Shown here: piece after piece, positions 31,363-41,235 of the stretch
How positions within the stretch are numbered: position 1 is the stretch's first letter
Layout of the letters: every line of letters begins with the position of its first letter
NCBI GenBank assembly: GCA_002315505.1
Contig: DCGX01000057.1
Location: forward strand, 1 to 64,000
Length of the DNA stretch: 64,000 bases
From: Ruminococcaceae bacterium UBA1767
GTDB lineage: Bacteria > Bacillota > Clostridia > Oscillospirales > Acutalibacteraceae
Reading direction: 5' to 3'
The notes under the pieces: model-generated
Database searches by the model: none
Told to the model about the DNA's origin: nothing
Seen by the model: the letters and a program-made list of their open reading frames with translations, nothing else
Position numbers and translations under genes: made by a program

Positions 31363-32286
31363 ATGCCGTACTATCTCGGTATTGATACAAGCAATTACAC
31401 AACCTCGTGTGCAATTTACGATTCACAAAATGATACTGTTTTGCAGAAGAAAAAGCTGTTGCCTGTAAAGAGTGGTGAATTGGGACTTCGTCAGAGTGAT
31501 GCGGTTTTTCATCACACTGTTCAGCTTCCCGTGCTTATTGAAGAGCTTTTCTCGGATTTTGACGGTAAAATCAGCGCAATAGGTGTGTCGGATGCTCCTA
31601 CTCGTGAAAAGGGTTCATATATGCCGTGCTTTTTAGCAGGTGTAAATGCGGCAAGAGTAAGCGCAAGCGTAATGGGTGTTCCACTTATGAGATTTTCTCA
31701 TCAGCAGGGACATATTATGGCAGCATTGCATTCAGCAGGCAAAAAAGAGCTTATTAGCGAAACCTTTCTCGCTTTTCATGTTTCGGGCGGAACAACACAG
31801 GCATTACTTGTCAGACCACAGCTTGACGCAAAACTGATTGCAACCTCTCTTGACCTTAAGGCAGGACAGGCTGTCGACAGGGTCGGTGTTATGCTCGGCT
31901 ATCCATTCCCTGCAGGAAAATATGTAGATGAATCAGCTCAGAAGAGTGACAAAAAATACAAAATAAATATTAAGCTCAAGGACGGAAACTGCTGTCTTTC
32001 GGGTGTTGAAAACAAGTGCAAAAAGATGCTCAGTGACGGCGAATGTGAAGAGGATATCTGCCGATACTGTATTGATTATATTCTTACCGCACTTTATAAA
32101 ATGGCATTGGATGCTAAAGAAAAATACGGCGATTTGCCTATGATTTTTTCGGGCGGTGTAATGTCAAATTCAATAATAAAAGCGGAGCTTACGCAGTCGC
32201 TCGGTGCATTCTTTGCTGAACCGATTTACTCCGCAGACAATGCCGCAGGTACGGCAATATTAACATCAATTAAAGGTGACTTTTAA
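31363..32286 (+). CDS. Kae1/TsaD-like (M22 family) paralogue
   Basis: ASKHA-fold protein of 307 residues related to TsaD, the enzyme that makes N6-threonylcarbamoyl-adenosine in tRNA. The N-terminal YYLGIDTSNYTTSCAIYD phosphate loop, the metal-binding pattern SHQQGHIMAAL (His-x4-His, in place of TsaD HxxGH), FHVSGGTTQALLV and the late MIFSGGVMSNSIIK are all present. It is shorter and more divergent than true TsaD and is regularly found beside nusB/xseA in Clostridia. It is probably a paralogue with a different role. tsaB and tsaE are not nearby. Confidence 0.8.
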   Translation: MPYYLGIDTSNYTTSCAIYDSQNDTVLQKKKLLPVKSGELGLRQSDAVFHHTVQLPVLIEELFSDFDGKISAIGVSDAPTREKGSYMPCFLAGVNAARVSASVMGVPLMRFSHQQGHIMAALHSAGKKELISETFLAFHVSGGTTQALLVRPQLDAKLIATSLDLKAGQAVDRVGVMLGYPFPAGKYVDESAQKSDKKYKINIKLKDGNCCLSGVENKCKKMLSDGECEEDICRYCIDYILTALYKMALDAKEKYGDLPMIFSGGVMSNSIIKAELTQSLGAFFAEPIYSADNAAGTAILTSIKGDF

Positions 32287-33476
32287 TGAAAACATCTGTT
32301 TTGACGGTCACACAACTAAATACATACATCAAATCAATCATTGACGGCGATATGCTTTTGCACAATGTTTTTGTTGTCGGTGAAATATCTAATTTTACCA
32401 ATCACTACCGCACAGGTCATTATTATCTGACTATAAAGGACGAAAATTGTGCAATCAAGGCAGTTATGTTTCGCTCGGCAAATCAGCGGCTTCGCTTTAT
32501 GCCCGAAAACGGTATGAGCGTTATTGTCAGAGGAAGAATTTCTGTTTTCGAGCGCGACGGACAGTATCAGCTTTACATTGACGATATGCAACCCGACGGT
32601 GCAGGTGCACTGAATTTAGCCTTTGAACAGCTCAAAGCAAAGCTCGGCGCAGAAGGTCTTTTTGATGAACAGTTCAAGAAGCCTGTCCCCTCACGCAATT
32701 ACAGAATCGGTGTTGTCACCTCGGCAACAGGAGCTGTAATACAGGACATACGAAATGTTGTTGAAAGACGTTTCCCGCTTGCGAGAATCATACTTGCTCC
32801 CGTACAGGTGCAAGGTGCTTCAGCCGCAGGACAGATTGCGCAGGCAATCCGTGATTTTAACAGCGGAGATTACGCAGATGTTCTGATTGTCGGTCGTGGT
32901 GGCGGCTCACTTGAAGATTTGTGGGCATTCAATGAGGAAATCGTTGCCCGTGCTGTTTTTGAAAGCCGAATCCCCGTTATTTCTGCGGTCGGACATGAAA
33001 CTGATTTTACAATCTGCGACTTTGTTGCGGATTTACGTGCTCCGACTCCATCAGCGGCGGCAGAGCTTGCTGTCCCCGACATCCGTGATGACTATGCGTT
33101 CATTCAGACTGTATGCAATCAGTGTGAGTCTATTCTTCTTGAGCGGATTGCCGACGATGAGCAAAAATTAGAAATAATCAGAGAACGACTTAAATACAGA
33201 AGTCCGTCAAATTTGATTGATGAGCGAATTGTGCTCGTTGATTCACTTCTGACAAAGGCTCTGACAAATATACAAAATAAAATCTACGACGAGCAGGCAA
33301 AGCTCTCAGCCGTTTCGGCAAAGCTCGATGCGCTGAGTCCGTTGAAGGTTATGGCTCGTGGATATTCACTTATAAAAAAGGACGGAGAAGTTATTACCAG
33401 GTCTGCAGATTTAGTCAGCGGTGACAGACTCGAAATTTCGTTCTCCGACGGCGAAAAAATGTGTGAGGTGCTTTAA
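32286..33476 (+). CDS. xseA: Exodeoxyribonuclease VII large subunit
   Basis: Catalytic subunit of the single-strand DNA exonuclease ExoVII. The 396-residue protein has the N-terminal OB fold (NVFVVGEISNFTNHYRTGHYYLTIKD), the catalytic core GVVTSATGAVIQDI and IVGRGGGSLEDLWAFNEE, and SAVGHETDFTICDFVADLRAPTPSAAAE, with a coiled-coil C-terminus. Its ATG overlaps the preceding stop by one base, and xseB begins directly after its stop. Confidence 0.96.
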   Translation: MKTSVLTVTQLNTYIKSIIDGDMLLHNVFVVGEISNFTNHYRTGHYYLTIKDENCAIKAVMFRSANQRLRFMPENGMSVIVRGRISVFERDGQYQLYIDDMQPDGAGALNLAFEQLKAKLGAEGLFDEQFKKPVPSRNYRIGVVTSATGAVIQDIRNVVERRFPLARIILAPVQVQGASAAGQIAQAIRDFNSGDYADVLIVGRGGGSLEDLWAFNEEIVARAVFESRIPVISAVGHETDFTICDFVADLRAPTPSAAAELAVPDIRDDYAFIQTVCNQCESILLERIADDEQKLEIIRERLKYRSPSNLIDERIVLVDSLLTKALTNIQNKIYDEQAKLSAVSAKLDALSPLKVMARGYSLIKKDGEVITRSADLVSGDRLEISFSDGEKMCEVL

Positions 33477-33674
33477 ATGGCAGCTAAAATGACATATGAA
33501 GAAGCAATGGCAAGGCTTGAAGAAATCGTTGCCAAGCTCGATGATGGAAGTCTTCCGCTCGATGAATCATTAAAATTATTTGAAGAAAGTACAAAGCTGG
33601 CAGTTTTCTGCAACAAAAGTCTTGAAAAGGCCAAGCTGAAAATTACTGAGCTTTCACAGGAGCAGGCAGAATGA
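33477..33674 (+). CDS. xseB: Exodeoxyribonuclease VII small subunit
   Basis: Non-catalytic partner of XseA. The 65 residues include the family pattern TYEEAMARLEEIVAKLDDGSL and LDESLKLFEESTKL. It starts immediately after the xseA stop and overlaps ispA by 4 bp (ATGA). Confidence 0.95.
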   Translation: MAAKMTYEEAMARLEEIVAKLDDGSLPLDESLKLFEESTKLAVFCNKSLEKAKLKITELSQEQAE

Positions 33675-34516
33675 AATATACAGATTTAATTAACGAAGCT
33701 CTCCGTGGATATATGCCAAAAAGCGATGATATTGTCAGCCGTGCTATGAAATACAGCATTGAGAACGGCGGAAAGCGAATTCGTCCTGCACTTGTGCTCT
33801 CTTTTTGTGAGATGTGCGGCGGTGACATTGAAAAGGCAATTCCACTTGCGTGTGCGCTTGAAATGATACACACCTATTCTCTTATTCACGACGATTTACC
33901 ATGCATGGACAACGATGATTTCCGAAGAGGAAAGCCGTCATGTCACATTGCATTCGGCTACGAATACGCACTTCTTGCAGGTGATGCCTTGCTTACTCTT
34001 GCATTTGAAACCGCATTAAAAGCTGACCTGCCGCCCGACAGAATTATTGACGCAACAAAAGAGCTTGCCATAGCCTCCGGCTGGAAGGGTATGGTCGGCG
34101 GACAGGTAATCGACCTTCAGAATGAGGGTAAAAGGGTTACGGTTGAAGAAATCGAAAATATGGACAAGCTCAAAACAGGCGAGCTGATTCGAGTTGCCTG
34201 TGTTATGGGTTGCATTGCCGCTGGTCGCAGAGATTTAATTAAAAGCGCTGAGGAATATGCACGTTGCATCGGAATTTCCTTCCAGATTGTTGACGATATT
34301 CTTGACGTTACCAGCGACACCGCTACTCTCGGTAAGCCTGTAGGAAGCGACAATGAAAATGAGAAATGCACTTACGTTTCATTGTTGGGAATCGAAAAAT
34401 CAAAACAAATTGTTTCTGAACTTACCCAAAAAGCAAAGGACGAATTACAGAATTTTGACGGTGATACTTCATTTCTTGAAGAATTTGCCGATTTGATGGA
34501 ACAGAGGAAAAATTAA
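33671..34516 (+). CDS. ispA: Polyprenyl (farnesyl/geranylgeranyl) diphosphate synthase
   Basis: Condenses isopentenyl diphosphate with allylic diphosphates. The 281-residue protein has the first Asp-rich motif LIHDDLPCMDNDDFRRGK, GGKRIRP, GGQVIDL and the second Asp-rich motif FQIVDDILD. It is coupled to xseB by a 4-bp overlap and sits next to dxs, the first enzyme of the non-mevalonate pathway, so precursor supply and chain elongation are co-expressed. Chain length (C15 or C20) cannot be fixed here. Confidence 0.93.
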   Translation: MKYTDLINEALRGYMPKSDDIVSRAMKYSIENGGKRIRPALVLSFCEMCGGDIEKAIPLACALEMIHTYSLIHDDLPCMDNDDFRRGKPSCHIAFGYEYALLAGDALLTLAFETALKADLPPDRIIDATKELAIASGWKGMVGGQVIDLQNEGKRVTVEEIENMDKLKTGELIRVACVMGCIAAGRRDLIKSAEEYARCIGISFQIVDDILDVTSDTATLGKPVGSDNENEKCTYVSLLGIEKSKQIVSELTQKAKDELQNFDGDTSFLEEFADLMEQRKN

Positions 34517-34535
34517 AATCTACGAAGTGAGTTTA

Positions 34536-36404
34536 ATGGATATAAAATACCTCAACAAAATACATTCCCCCGAAGATTTGAAAATGCTTAATCGTGATGA
34601 ACTGGCACCGCTTGCAAAGGAAATCCGTGAATATATGATTGAAACGGTTTCCCACACAGGCGGACACCTTGCATCTAATTTAGGTGACGTAGAGCTTACT
34701 ATTGCCATTCATCTTATGTTTAATTCTCCCGAGGATAAAATCGTCTGGGATGTCGGTCATCAGGCTTACACTCACAAGCTCCTTACAGGCCGATATGAGG
34801 ATTTCCCCACTCTTCGTCAGGAGGGCGGAATCTCCGGCTTTTGTCATCCGAATGAAAGTGAACACGATACATTTTACAGCGGTCACAGTGGAACCTCTAT
34901 TTCTTCTGCATACGGAATTGCACAGGCAAACAAAATACGTAAGAAAAATAATTATACGGTTGCCGTTATCGGTGACGGCTCCTTCACGGGCGGTCTTGTG
35001 TATGAGGCTCTCAATAATGCAGGACGAACCGACACGCATCTTATTGTTATCCTCAACGATAATGAAATGTCAATCTCAAAAAATGTCGGCTCAATTTCAA
35101 AATATCTTACTAAAATCCGTTCAAAAAAAAGATATGTCCGACTCAAGGCAAAGATTGAACGCGGACTTGAAAAAATTCCGTTTTGCGGTCACAGTCTAGC
35201 AGTTGGATTTTTCAAATTAAAGACCGAAATTAAAAACGTAATTTACGAAAGCACCATTTTTGAGAAAATGGGATTTCGATATATGGGACCTGTTGACGGC
35301 TACGATATTGAAACAATGTGCGAGGCTCTTGAAACTGCAAAATCAGTTAAAAAGCCTGTACTTCTGCACGTAAACACAGTTAAGGGCAAGGGCTATGATT
35401 ATGCTGAAAAAGACCCGAGTCACTTCCACGGTGTTTCAGAATTTGTTGTCGGCACGGGTGAAAGTCATTCAAGCGGTGATACCTTCTGCAATGAATTCGG
35501 TAAGCTGATGTGCAAAATGGCTGAAATGGACAAAAGAATTGCACTTATCACTGCAGCAATGTCACTCGGCACAGGACTTACGGAATTCAGCAAATCGTTT
35601 TCCGACAGATTTTTTGATGTAGGTATTGCCGAGGAACACGCAGTCACCTTTGCTTCGGGACTGTCAAAGGGCGGAATGCTCCCTGTCTTTGCTGTTTATT
35701 CAACATTTTTACAGCGCTGCTATGATGAAATTATTCATGACGGAGCTTTGCAGGACCAAAAAATGGTGCTTGCCATTGACCGTGCAGGCTTTGTCGGTGA
35801 TGACGGAGAAACTCACAACGGACTATATGACGTTGCGTTTTTGCAGAGCATCCCGAATGTTACGGTTTATTCTCCTGCCACCTTCGATGAAATGAAACAC
35901 GATTTCGGAAACGCATTCTATCGTGACAGCGATGTGGTTGCCGTACGTTATCCGAGAGGCGGAGAAAAGGATATTCCCGAGGATTTTGAGCCTTCTTACG
36001 ATTCGTTCGATATCTACGGTAGCAGTAATGCAAAGGTTGCGATAGTGACCTACGGAAGGATATTCGGTCAGGCTGCAAAGGCTGTAAAAGAGCTTGAAGA
36101 ACAAGGTCTTTCTGTTAAGGTACTCAAGCTCAACAGAATAAAACCCATTGATGAAAAAGCTATTCAATCCGTTCTGGATTGTGAATATATCTTCTTCTTT
36201 GAAGAAGGCGTACGCAGTGGCGGTGCAGGTGAAAAATTTGCCGCTACCCTTCTTGAAACAGGCTACAAGGGCAGCTACCACCTTACTGCGGTTGAGGATT
36301 GCTTTGTCAAGCAGGCCTCTGTTATGTCGCAAATCAGACAAAATCATCTTGATTGCGACAGTATGGTTGAAATTATTAAAACTCGCATCAGCTCGGAGGT
36401 GTAG
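34536..36404 (+). CDS. dxs: 1-deoxy-D-xylulose-5-phosphate synthase
   Basis: Thiamine-diphosphate enzyme that joins pyruvate and glyceraldehyde 3-phosphate to start the MEP isoprenoid pathway. The 622-residue protein has HTGGHLASNLGDVELTIA, VWDVGHQAYTHKLLTGR, the TPP motif VIGDGSFTGGLVYEALNNAG with NDNEMSISKNVG, GIAEEHAVTFASGL and DRAGFVGDDGETHNGLYD. ATG 34536 is preferred over GTG 34527 because it fits the family start and has GAAGTGAG upstream. Confidence 0.96.
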   Translation: MDIKYLNKIHSPEDLKMLNRDELAPLAKEIREYMIETVSHTGGHLASNLGDVELTIAIHLMFNSPEDKIVWDVGHQAYTHKLLTGRYEDFPTLRQEGGISGFCHPNESEHDTFYSGHSGTSISSAYGIAQANKIRKKNNYTVAVIGDGSFTGGLVYEALNNAGRTDTHLIVILNDNEMSISKNVGSISKYLTKIRSKKRYVRLKAKIERGLEKIPFCGHSLAVGFFKLKTEIKNVIYESTIFEKMGFRYMGPVDGYDIETMCEALETAKSVKKPVLLHVNTVKGKGYDYAEKDPSHFHGVSEFVVGTGESHSSGDTFCNEFGKLMCKMAEMDKRIALITAAMSLGTGLTEFSKSFSDRFFDVGIAEEHAVTFASGLSKGGMLPVFAVYSTFLQRCYDEIIHDGALQDQKMVLAIDRAGFVGDDGETHNGLYDVAFLQSIPNVTVYSPATFDEMKHDFGNAFYRDSDVVAVRYPRGGEKDIPEDFEPSYDSFDIYGSSNAKVAIVTYGRIFGQAAKAVKELEEQGLSVKVLKLNRIKPIDEKAIQSVLDCEYIFFFEEGVRSGGAGEKFAATLLETGYKGSYHLTAVEDCFVKQASVMSQIRQNHLDCDSMVEIIKTRISSEV

Positions 36405-36407
36405 GCA

Positions 36408-37223
36408 TTGTCCGAAAAAATAAGACTTGATATAGCGCTCACTCAGCAGGGACTTGTTGAATCAAGAGAAAAGGCAAAGGCTCTCATAATGGCAGGACAG
36501 GTTTACGTCAATGACCAAAAGGAGTTAAAGGCAGGAACTACAATCAAGCCCGACGATAAAATTGAAGTACGTGGAAGTCAGAATCCTTTCGTCAGCCGTG
36601 GCGGTTTAAAGCTCGAAAAAGCGGCGAAGAATTTCAGCATCGACCTTACCGATTGCGTTTGTATGGACATCGGTGCATCAACGGGCGGTTTCAGCGATTG
36701 TATGCTCACACACGGAGCAAAAAAGGTTTATGCAATCGACGTAGGCTATGGTCAGCTTGCATGGAAATTGCGCACAGACGAGCGTGTTGTTAATATGGAA
36801 CGTACCAATTTCAGATACGTTACTCACGAGCAGATTCCCGAAGACGTTGACTTTGCGAGCGTTGATGTGTCATTTATTTCACTTAAAATTATTTTACCGG
36901 TTCTTCGTGAGCTTCTTAAAGCTGACGGACAGGCAGTTTGCCTTATTAAGCCTCAGTTTGAGGCAGGCAGAGAAAAAATCGGCAAAAAGGGTGTTGTTCG
37001 TGACCCGTCTGTACACGTTGAGGTTGTCGAAAGCATCGTTAATTTTTCAATTGAAACAGGCTTTATAATAAAAAATCTTGATTTTTCTCCTATTAAAGGG
37101 CCTGAAGGAAACATAGAATATCTTATGCACATAGAAAAATCGGAAGCACCCGAAAATATCAGCGGTGTTCTTCCCGAGGAATTGGTTGAGCGGTCACACA
37201 ATACTCTCGACAAAAAGGAGTGA
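36408..37223 (+). CDS. tlyA: TlyA-family 2'-O-methyltransferase (S4 + FtsJ domains)
   Basis: Predicted rRNA ribose 2'-O-methyltransferase, often mislabelled hemolysin. The 271-residue protein has an N-terminal S4 RNA-binding domain ([30 protein letters not shown]), then the FtsJ-type Rossmann domain with the SAM motif [16 protein letters not shown], the Asp of [10 protein letters not shown] and [11 protein letters not shown]. Start is TTG with GGAGGT 7 nt upstream. In Clostridia it usually stands between dxs and nadK, as here. Confidence 0.92.
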   Translation: MSEKIRLDIALTQQGLVESREKAKALIMAGQVYVNDQKELKAGTTIKPDDKIEVRGSQNPFVSRGGLKLEKAAKNFSIDLTDCVCMDIGASTGGFSDCMLTHGAKKVYAIDVGYGQLAWKLRTDERVVNMERTNFRYVTHEQIPEDVDFASVDVSFISLKIILPVLRELLKADGQAVCLIKPQFEAGREKIGKKGVVRDPSVHVEVVESIVNFSIETGFIIKNLDFSPIKGPEGNIEYLMHIEKSEAPENISGVLPEELVERSHNTLDKKE

Positions 37224-37227
37224 CGAT

Positions 37228-38070
37228 ATGAAAATTGCACTTCTCCCCAACCTTACAAGAGCATCTGCACTTGAGGTTACCGTTTCGGTTTGCAGAGAAC
37301 TCGATAAATTAAATACAGAATACTACATCAGCAATGACATAAAAGACAGCCTGTCCGACACAAATGCAATTTTTGACGAAACCGATAAAATCGTCAGCTT
37401 ATGTGACGCAATCATCGCTGTCGGCGGTGACGGTACAATTATTCATGCCGCAAAGTTCGGCAAACCCATTCTCGGAATTAACGCAGGTCGAATCGCCTTT
37501 ATGGCAGGACTTGAACCGAGTGAGCTTAATATGCTCAGCAATCTCGTCAGCGGAAATTATGAGCTTGACCGAAGAATGATACTTAAGGCAGAGCTTTGTG
37601 AAGAAAGCGGCAGTGTTATAAGCACACATTATTGTATCAATGATGCAGTTATTGCACGTGGCTCACAGATTGTTATGGCTGATTTTAAAATCGAGCATAA
37701 TGGTGTCCCACTCGGTACATACACCGCTGACGGAATCATCATCTCCACTCCCACAGGTTCAACGGCATATAATCTTTCGGCAGGTGGTCCCGTAATCGAC
37801 CCACAGATTGAAAGTATGCTCCTTACTCCGATTTGCACGCACTCACTTTTCTCACGTTCACTCATTTTTAAGCCCGATTCTGAATTTAAAATTTACAGTA
37901 ATTCTCAAACGGAAATCGGTATTTCATGTGACGGAGAGAGCACTATTACAATCGACAAAAACTGCTTTGTTCGCATTTCAAAAGCAGATGTTAAAGGCGA
38001 ATTCATAAGAATAAAGAACGAAAATTTCCTGGAAATATTAAACAGCAAGCTCGCAGGCCGACGCTTGTAA
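37228..38070 (+). CDS. nadK: NAD kinase
   Basis: Phosphorylates NAD+ to NADP+ with ATP or polyphosphate. The 280-residue protein has the GGDGT motif ([24 protein letters not shown]) and the NE/D-type region followed by [21 protein letters not shown] 37228 has AAGGAG 7 nt before it. Frames extending upstream run inside tlyA and lack a ribosome site. It follows tlyA by 4 bp. Confidence 0.95.
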   Translation: MKIALLPNLTRASALEVTVSVCRELDKLNTEYYISNDIKDSLSDTNAIFDETDKIVSLCDAIIAVGGDGTIIHAAKFGKPILGINAGRIAFMAGLEPSELNMLSNLVSGNYELDRRMILKAELCEESGSVISTHYCINDAVIARGSQIVMADFKIEHNGVPLGTYTADGIIISTPTGSTAYNLSAGGPVIDPQIESMLLTPICTHSLFSRSLIFKPDSEFKIYSNSQTEIGISCDGESTITIDKNCFVRISKADVKGEFIRIKNENFLEILNSKLAGRRL

Positions 38071-38083
38071 AGGAGAATTAATT

Positions 38084-38533
38084 ATGAAGAAAAAAAGACT
38101 CAGCATGATGCTCAAGCTAATCGAGATGTACGAAATCGGCACCCAGGAGGAAATGCTTGAAAAATTAAAGGAAAACGGCTTTGAGTCTACTCAGGCAACA
38201 GTTTCAAGAGATATCAAGGAGCTTCGTCTTATCAAGCAGATGAATGACAACGGTGTTTATCGTTATGTTCAGGGCAAGAGCGAGGCAGACGAATATCTTT
38301 CCAAGTTCAATGCTATTTTCTCTCATTCGGTTATTTCCTCGGATTTTGCAGGCAACACTACTGTTATCAAATGCTATCCGGGTATGGCTCAGGCCGCCTG
38401 TGCGAGCTTTGACAATATGGAGTGGGAAGGTCTTGTCGGCACAATTGCAGGTGACGATACTATCTTTGCTCTTTGCAGAACAGATGAGCTTGCAAAGGAA
38501 TTGAAGGAATCAATCGACAAGCTCGTAAAATAA
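38084..38533 (+). CDS. argR: Arginine repressor ArgR
   Basis: Arginine-responsive hexameric DNA-binding regulator of arginine synthesis and breakdown. The 149-residue protein has the winged-helix N-terminus (GTQEEMLEKLKENGF, TQATVSRDIKELRL) and the arginine-binding C-terminal domain (GMAQAACASFDNMEWEGLVGTIAGDDTIFALCR). AGGAGAA precedes the ATG. It lies between nadK and recN, its conserved place in Firmicutes. Confidence 0.95.
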   Translation: MKKKRLSMMLKLIEMYEIGTQEEMLEKLKENGFESTQATVSRDIKELRLIKQMNDNGVYRYVQGKSEADEYLSKFNAIFSHSVISSDFAGNTTVIKCYPGMAQAACASFDNMEWEGLVGTIAGDDTIFALCRTDELAKELKESIDKLVK

Positions 38534-38548
38534 TTCGGATGTGATTTT

Positions 38549-40207
38549 ATGCTTACAAGTTTAAAAATCGAAAATGTAGCTATTATCGAAAGCGCCGCTA
38601 TTGAATTCGGCTGCGGACTTAATGTCATGACAGGTGAAACCGGCGCGGGTAAGTCAATCGTTATTGACTCGATTAATGCAATTTTGGGCGAACGCACATC
38701 TCGTGACCTTATCAGAACAGGTACTGATTGTGCTAAGGTATATGCGGTGTTTGAGGATATCAATGACTCCGTAAAGACAGAGCTTTCCGAAAACGGAATT
38801 GATTGCGACGATGATGTCCTTATAATGAACAGAATCATTAACCGTGACGGTAAAAACACCTGCAGAATTAATGGCGTGCCTGTTACTGTTTCCATGCTTA
38901 AGTCAATTGGTAAGGAATTGATTAACATACACGGTCAGCATGATAATCAGACACTTCTCTCCCCAGAGAGTCACATCACATTTGTTGACAGCTTTGCAGA
39001 AGACTCGGAATTAATCGAGCGTTATCAGAGTGCATATTCAGAGCTTTGCAAGGTCAGAAACGAATTAAAAAATCTTACAACAGACGAAAGCTCAAAGGCT
39101 CAGAAAATCGATTTGCTGACCTATCAGATTGACGAGCTTGAAAAGTCCGACATTAAGGTCGGCGAACGTGATGAGCTTATCGCACGAAAGAATCTTATCA
39201 ACAACTCTCAAAAGGTAATCGGCTATCTCAACGAAGCCTACAACGCATTGAGAAATGACGGTGCGGCTCTCGATTGTATAAACTGTGCCGAAAGCGAAAT
39301 AAGTCAGGCTGCTGCTTTTCTTGACACAATGAGCGAAGCATCGCAAAAAATAACAGACTTAAAATATGAGCTTGAAGATGTTGCGGAAGTTGTGCGTGAC
39401 GCTCTCGGCGGGCTTGATTATGACGAAAGCGAGCTTGATGAAATTGAAGAAAGGCTTGATTTGCTCTATCGTCTTTCAAGAAAATACGGTGAAACAGAAG
39501 AAGAAATGCTTGAATACCTCGACAATGCAAGATCCGAGCTTGACAAAATCAGCTTTTTCGATGAACGTGTAAAAGAGCTTGAACATCTTGAAAATGAGCT
39601 TTTAAAGAAAGCGGAGAATCTTGCCGCAAGGCTTACATTAACTCGTATTGAGGCCGGTGAGAGCCTCAGCAGAGCTATTCGTGGCGAGCTTGAATTCCTC
39701 GATATGCCGAATGTCGAGTTTATTGTAAATCGTGAGGAAACCGAGCTTACGAAAAGCGGACAGGACAACATTGAGTTTCTCATCTCCCCTAACGCAGGCG
39801 AAGAGCCGAAGCCACTCGCAAAAATTGCATCGGGCGGTGAATTGTCAAGAATTATGCTTGCAATCCGCAATGTTCTTGCAGGGCTTGACAGCGTTGGCAC
39901 AATGATTTTTGATGAAATTGATACAGGTGTCAGCGGTCGTGCCGCACAGAAAATCGCTTTGAAGCTCCGCAGTGTTTCAAAGGGTAGACAAGTTATCTGC
40001 GTTACTCACCTTGCACAGATTGCCTCACAAGGCGACGTTCATCTGCACATCAGCAAGGCTGTCAAAGACGGCAAAACATATACGAAAATCAAATCACTGC
40101 TCGACGAAGAAAGAGTCAGCGAAATTGCACGAATTATGGGCGGTATGGAAATCACTCAGCTCCAGCTTGAGAGTGCAAAAGAAATGCTTTCTGCGGCAGG
40201 GAATTAA
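38549..40207 (+). CDS. recN: DNA repair protein RecN
   Basis: SMC-like ATPase acting early in double-strand break repair. The 552-residue protein has the N-terminal Walker A (VMTGETGAGKSIVIDSI), LINIHGQHDNQTL, a long coiled-coil middle (about 150-350), the ABC signature KIASGGELSRIMLAIRNVLA, and Walker B TMIFDEIDTGVSGRAA with VICVTHLAQIA. It is the last gene of the nusB operon and ends at a terminator. Confidence 0.96.
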   Translation: MLTSLKIENVAIIESAAIEFGCGLNVMTGETGAGKSIVIDSINAILGERTSRDLIRTGTDCAKVYAVFEDINDSVKTELSENGIDCDDDVLIMNRIINRDGKNTCRINGVPVTVSMLKSIGKELINIHGQHDNQTLLSPESHITFVDSFAEDSELIERYQSAYSELCKVRNELKNLTTDESSKAQKIDLLTYQIDELEKSDIKVGERDELIARKNLINNSQKVIGYLNEAYNALRNDGAALDCINCAESEISQAAAFLDTMSEASQKITDLKYELEDVAEVVRDALGGLDYDESELDEIEERLDLLYRLSRKYGETEEEMLEYLDNARSELDKISFFDERVKELEHLENELLKKAENLAARLTLTRIEAGESLSRAIRGELEFLDMPNVEFIVNREETELTKSGQDNIEFLISPNAGEEPKPLAKIASGGELSRIMLAIRNVLAGLDSVGTMIFDEIDTGVSGRAAQKIALKLRSVSKGRQVICVTHLAQIASQGDVHLHISKAVKDGKTYTKIKSLLDEERVSEIARIMGGMEITQLQLESAKEMLSAAGN

Positions 40208-40219
40208 GACAACAATAAA

Positions 40220-40268
40220 AGGATTTTAAGAAATTATCAATCAAAGATAACTCTTAAAATCCTCTTTT
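40220..40268. terminator. Convergent terminator between recN and trxB
   Basis: Eleven-base arms AGGATTTTAAG (40220-40230) / CTTAAAATCCT (40253-40263), with inner pairing TTATC/GATAA, then T residues. Confidence 0.85.
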
Positions 40269-40280
40269 GTTTGCCGTATT

Positions 40281-41180
40281 TTATCTGTCAATATAATCGC
40301 AAGCGGCAAGAGCTGCAATTGCGCCGTCTGCGGCGGCAGTAGCAACCTGTCTGATTTTCTTGCTTCTGCAATCACCTGCAACGAAAATACCTTCTGTTAC
40401 AGTTGTACAGGTTTCATCGCTGTCTGCGTAGCCGTAATCATTTAATTTCAGAACATCTGCAAAAGGTTCATTCTGCGGAACAAGTCCGATAGCAAGGAAA
40501 ATTCCGTCAAGCTCAATCGTTTTCTCTTCGCCGTCGGTATTGACAACTTTTACTCCTTCAATTCCGTTATTACCGAGATACTCCTTAACAACAGTTGAAA
40601 GAATAATTTCAACATTTTCCTTTGCTTCAAGCTGTTCTGCGAGCTTCTTTTCACCCGTAAGGCAGTCAAGATTCTGAATTACATAAACCTTGCTTGCGAG
40701 GTCGGAGAGCAAAAGTGCCTCCTGCAAAGCGGAATTACCGCCGCCGACAACTCCGACAACCTTATCCTTATAGAAAGCACCGTCACATACGGCACAGAAC
40801 GAAATGCCTTCGCCGAGATATTTTTCTTCGTTGTCAAGACCGAGCATACGATGCTTTGCGCCTGTTGCAATAATAACAGCCTTTGCCTCGAATTCACCAT
40901 CATCTGTAACTACGGTTTTAACTTCGCCGTTCTTTATTTCAAGAACCTCCATACTCTCAACGTCTGCACCCTGCTCGAGTACCTGTTCAACGAGCTTTTC
41001 TGCAAATTCATTGCCTGTAAGCGAAATAAAACCGGGGATATTCTCAACCTTTGGCGAATATGTTATCTGTCCGCCGAATGTTGCTTTTTCTATAACAAGC
41101 ACGGATTTGTTTGCTCTGCGGGCATATAATGCGGCTGTAAGTCCTGCAGGGCCTCCGCCGATAATAATTATATCATACAT
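40281..41180 (-). CDS. trxB: Thioredoxin reductase
   Basis: FAD enzyme that passes electrons from NADPH to a redoxin. The 299-residue protein has the N-terminal FAD motif GGGPAGLTAALYARRA, the redox pair CAVCDGAF, the NADPH motif VVGGGNSALQEALLLSDLA and the C-terminal FAD motif GIFVAGDCRSKKIRQVATAAADGAIAA. GAGGAA precedes the ATG. It follows nrdD on the same strand after 55 bp. That gap contains a hairpin. Since NrdD here carries a fused redoxin domain, TrxB is a natural partner. Confidence 0.95.
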   Translation of the reverse strand: MYDIIIIGGGPAGLTAALYARRANKSVLVIEKATFGGQITYSPKVENIPGFISLTGNEFAEKLVEQVLEQGADVESMEVLEIKNGEVKTVVTDDGEFEAKAVIIATGAKHRMLGLDNEEKYLGEGISFCAVCDGAFYKDKVVGVVGGGNSALQEALLLSDLASKVYVIQNLDCLTGEKKLAEQLEAKENVEIILSTVVKEYLGNNGIEGVKVVNTDGEEKTIELDGIFLAIGLVPQNEPFADVLKLNDYGYADSDETCTTVTEGIFVAGDCRSKKIRQVATAAADGAIAALAACDYIDR

Positions 41181-41198
41181 AGCTATTCCTCATTAAGG

Positions 41199-41229
41199 CA
41201 ATACCGCACATTAGATTTGTGCGGTATTG
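41199..41229. other. Perfect hairpin between nrdD and trxB
   Basis: Eleven-bp stem CAATACCGCAC (41199-41209) / GTGCGGTATTG (41219-41229) without a T-tract on either side. It could be a partial terminator or an mRNA-stabilising or processing hairpin that sets the nrdD to trxB ratio. Confidence 0.55.
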
Positions 41230-41235
41230 TACTGA

